Positions 5,891 to 5,952 of a stretch of 5,952 nt of DNA are shown piece by piece (the first letter of the stretch is position 1; each line of letters opens with the position of its first letter). The notes beneath the pieces were generated by a model. It did not search any database. It had not been told where the DNA came from and was given only the letters and a program-made list of their open reading frames with translations. The stretch comes from an uncultured Planctomycetaceae bacterium (GTDB lineage Bacteria; Planctomycetota; Planctomycetia; Pirellulales; UBA1268), in NCBI GenBank assembly GCA_937926325.1, contig CALAZQ010000398.1, forward strand, positions 1-5,952, read 5' to 3'. The position numbers were made by a program, and so were the translations under genes.

Positions 5891-5952
5891 TCACTGCTGG
5901 CCAGCCCACAGGTCGGTGAGGCGAGCCTGGCCGTCGTCGCCTACGGCCCCCT
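5891..5952 (-). CDS. Reading frame entering from the right edge, ends in TGA (partial)
   Basis: On the minus strand a frame open at the window edge encodes 19 residues ending in RLTDLWAGQQ before the TGA at 5893-5891. Most codons end in G or C, as in the neighbouring genes, and unlike the alternative frame here. It could be the 3' end of a separate upstream gene. Alternatively it is the true upstream part of the PSD1-type gene, displaced by one base: removing one T at the TGA would join GQQ directly to DHPVDRFLFSR. Too little is visible to assign a product. Confidence 0.35.
   Translation of the reverse strand, partial: GAVGDDGQARLTDLWAGQQ

Overview
The window looks like chromosomal DNA of a member of the Planctomycetota. 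The main reason is the convergence of three exported-protein families that are very abundant in that phylum: a DUF1501 protein with a twin-arginine signal, a PSD1-type (DUF1549/DUF1553, CxxCH-containing) protein translated just ahead of it, and a secreted FAD_oxidored flavoprotein. Base composition is GC-rich with strong G/C preference at third codon positions. Genus-level placement is not possible from this sequence alone.

Layout. Positions 1-154 are non-coding and carry two degenerate direct repeats and a small hairpin. On the plus strand come a PxpA/LamB-YcsF family 5-oxoprolinase subunit (155-901) and, after 93 bases, an exported FAD-dependent oxidoreductase (995-2656). A 106-base convergent gap follows, starting with a hairpin that includes the oxidoreductase stop codon. 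The remaining genes are on the minus strand, read from the right edge leftwards: a damaged or rearranged PSD1-type gene (5101 to about 5890), a DUF1501 gene (3699-5111) overlapping it by 11 bases, a strong hairpin, and a shikimate-dehydrogenase-family gene (2763-3626).

How the parts relate. PSD1 and DUF1501 proteins are habitual neighbours in planctomycetes. The 11-base overlap with a ribosome binding site inside the upstream gene suggests coupled translation. The shikimate-dehydrogenase-like gene follows 72 bases later on the same strand and could be co-transcribed, subject to the hairpin between them. The plus-strand pair has no obvious biochemical link; PxpA normally works with PxpB and PxpC, and neither is visible here.

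The most notable points are these. (1) The PSD1 gene appears to have lost almost all of its DUF1553 domain by an in-frame internal deletion, and its reading frame also seems broken at the 5' side. (2) The shikimate-dehydrogenase homologue keeps its catalytic Lys/Asp pair but lacks the usual substrate-binding serines and tyrosine. I see no sign of a wholly new multi-gene system, tRNA, rRNA, CRISPR array or insertion sequence.
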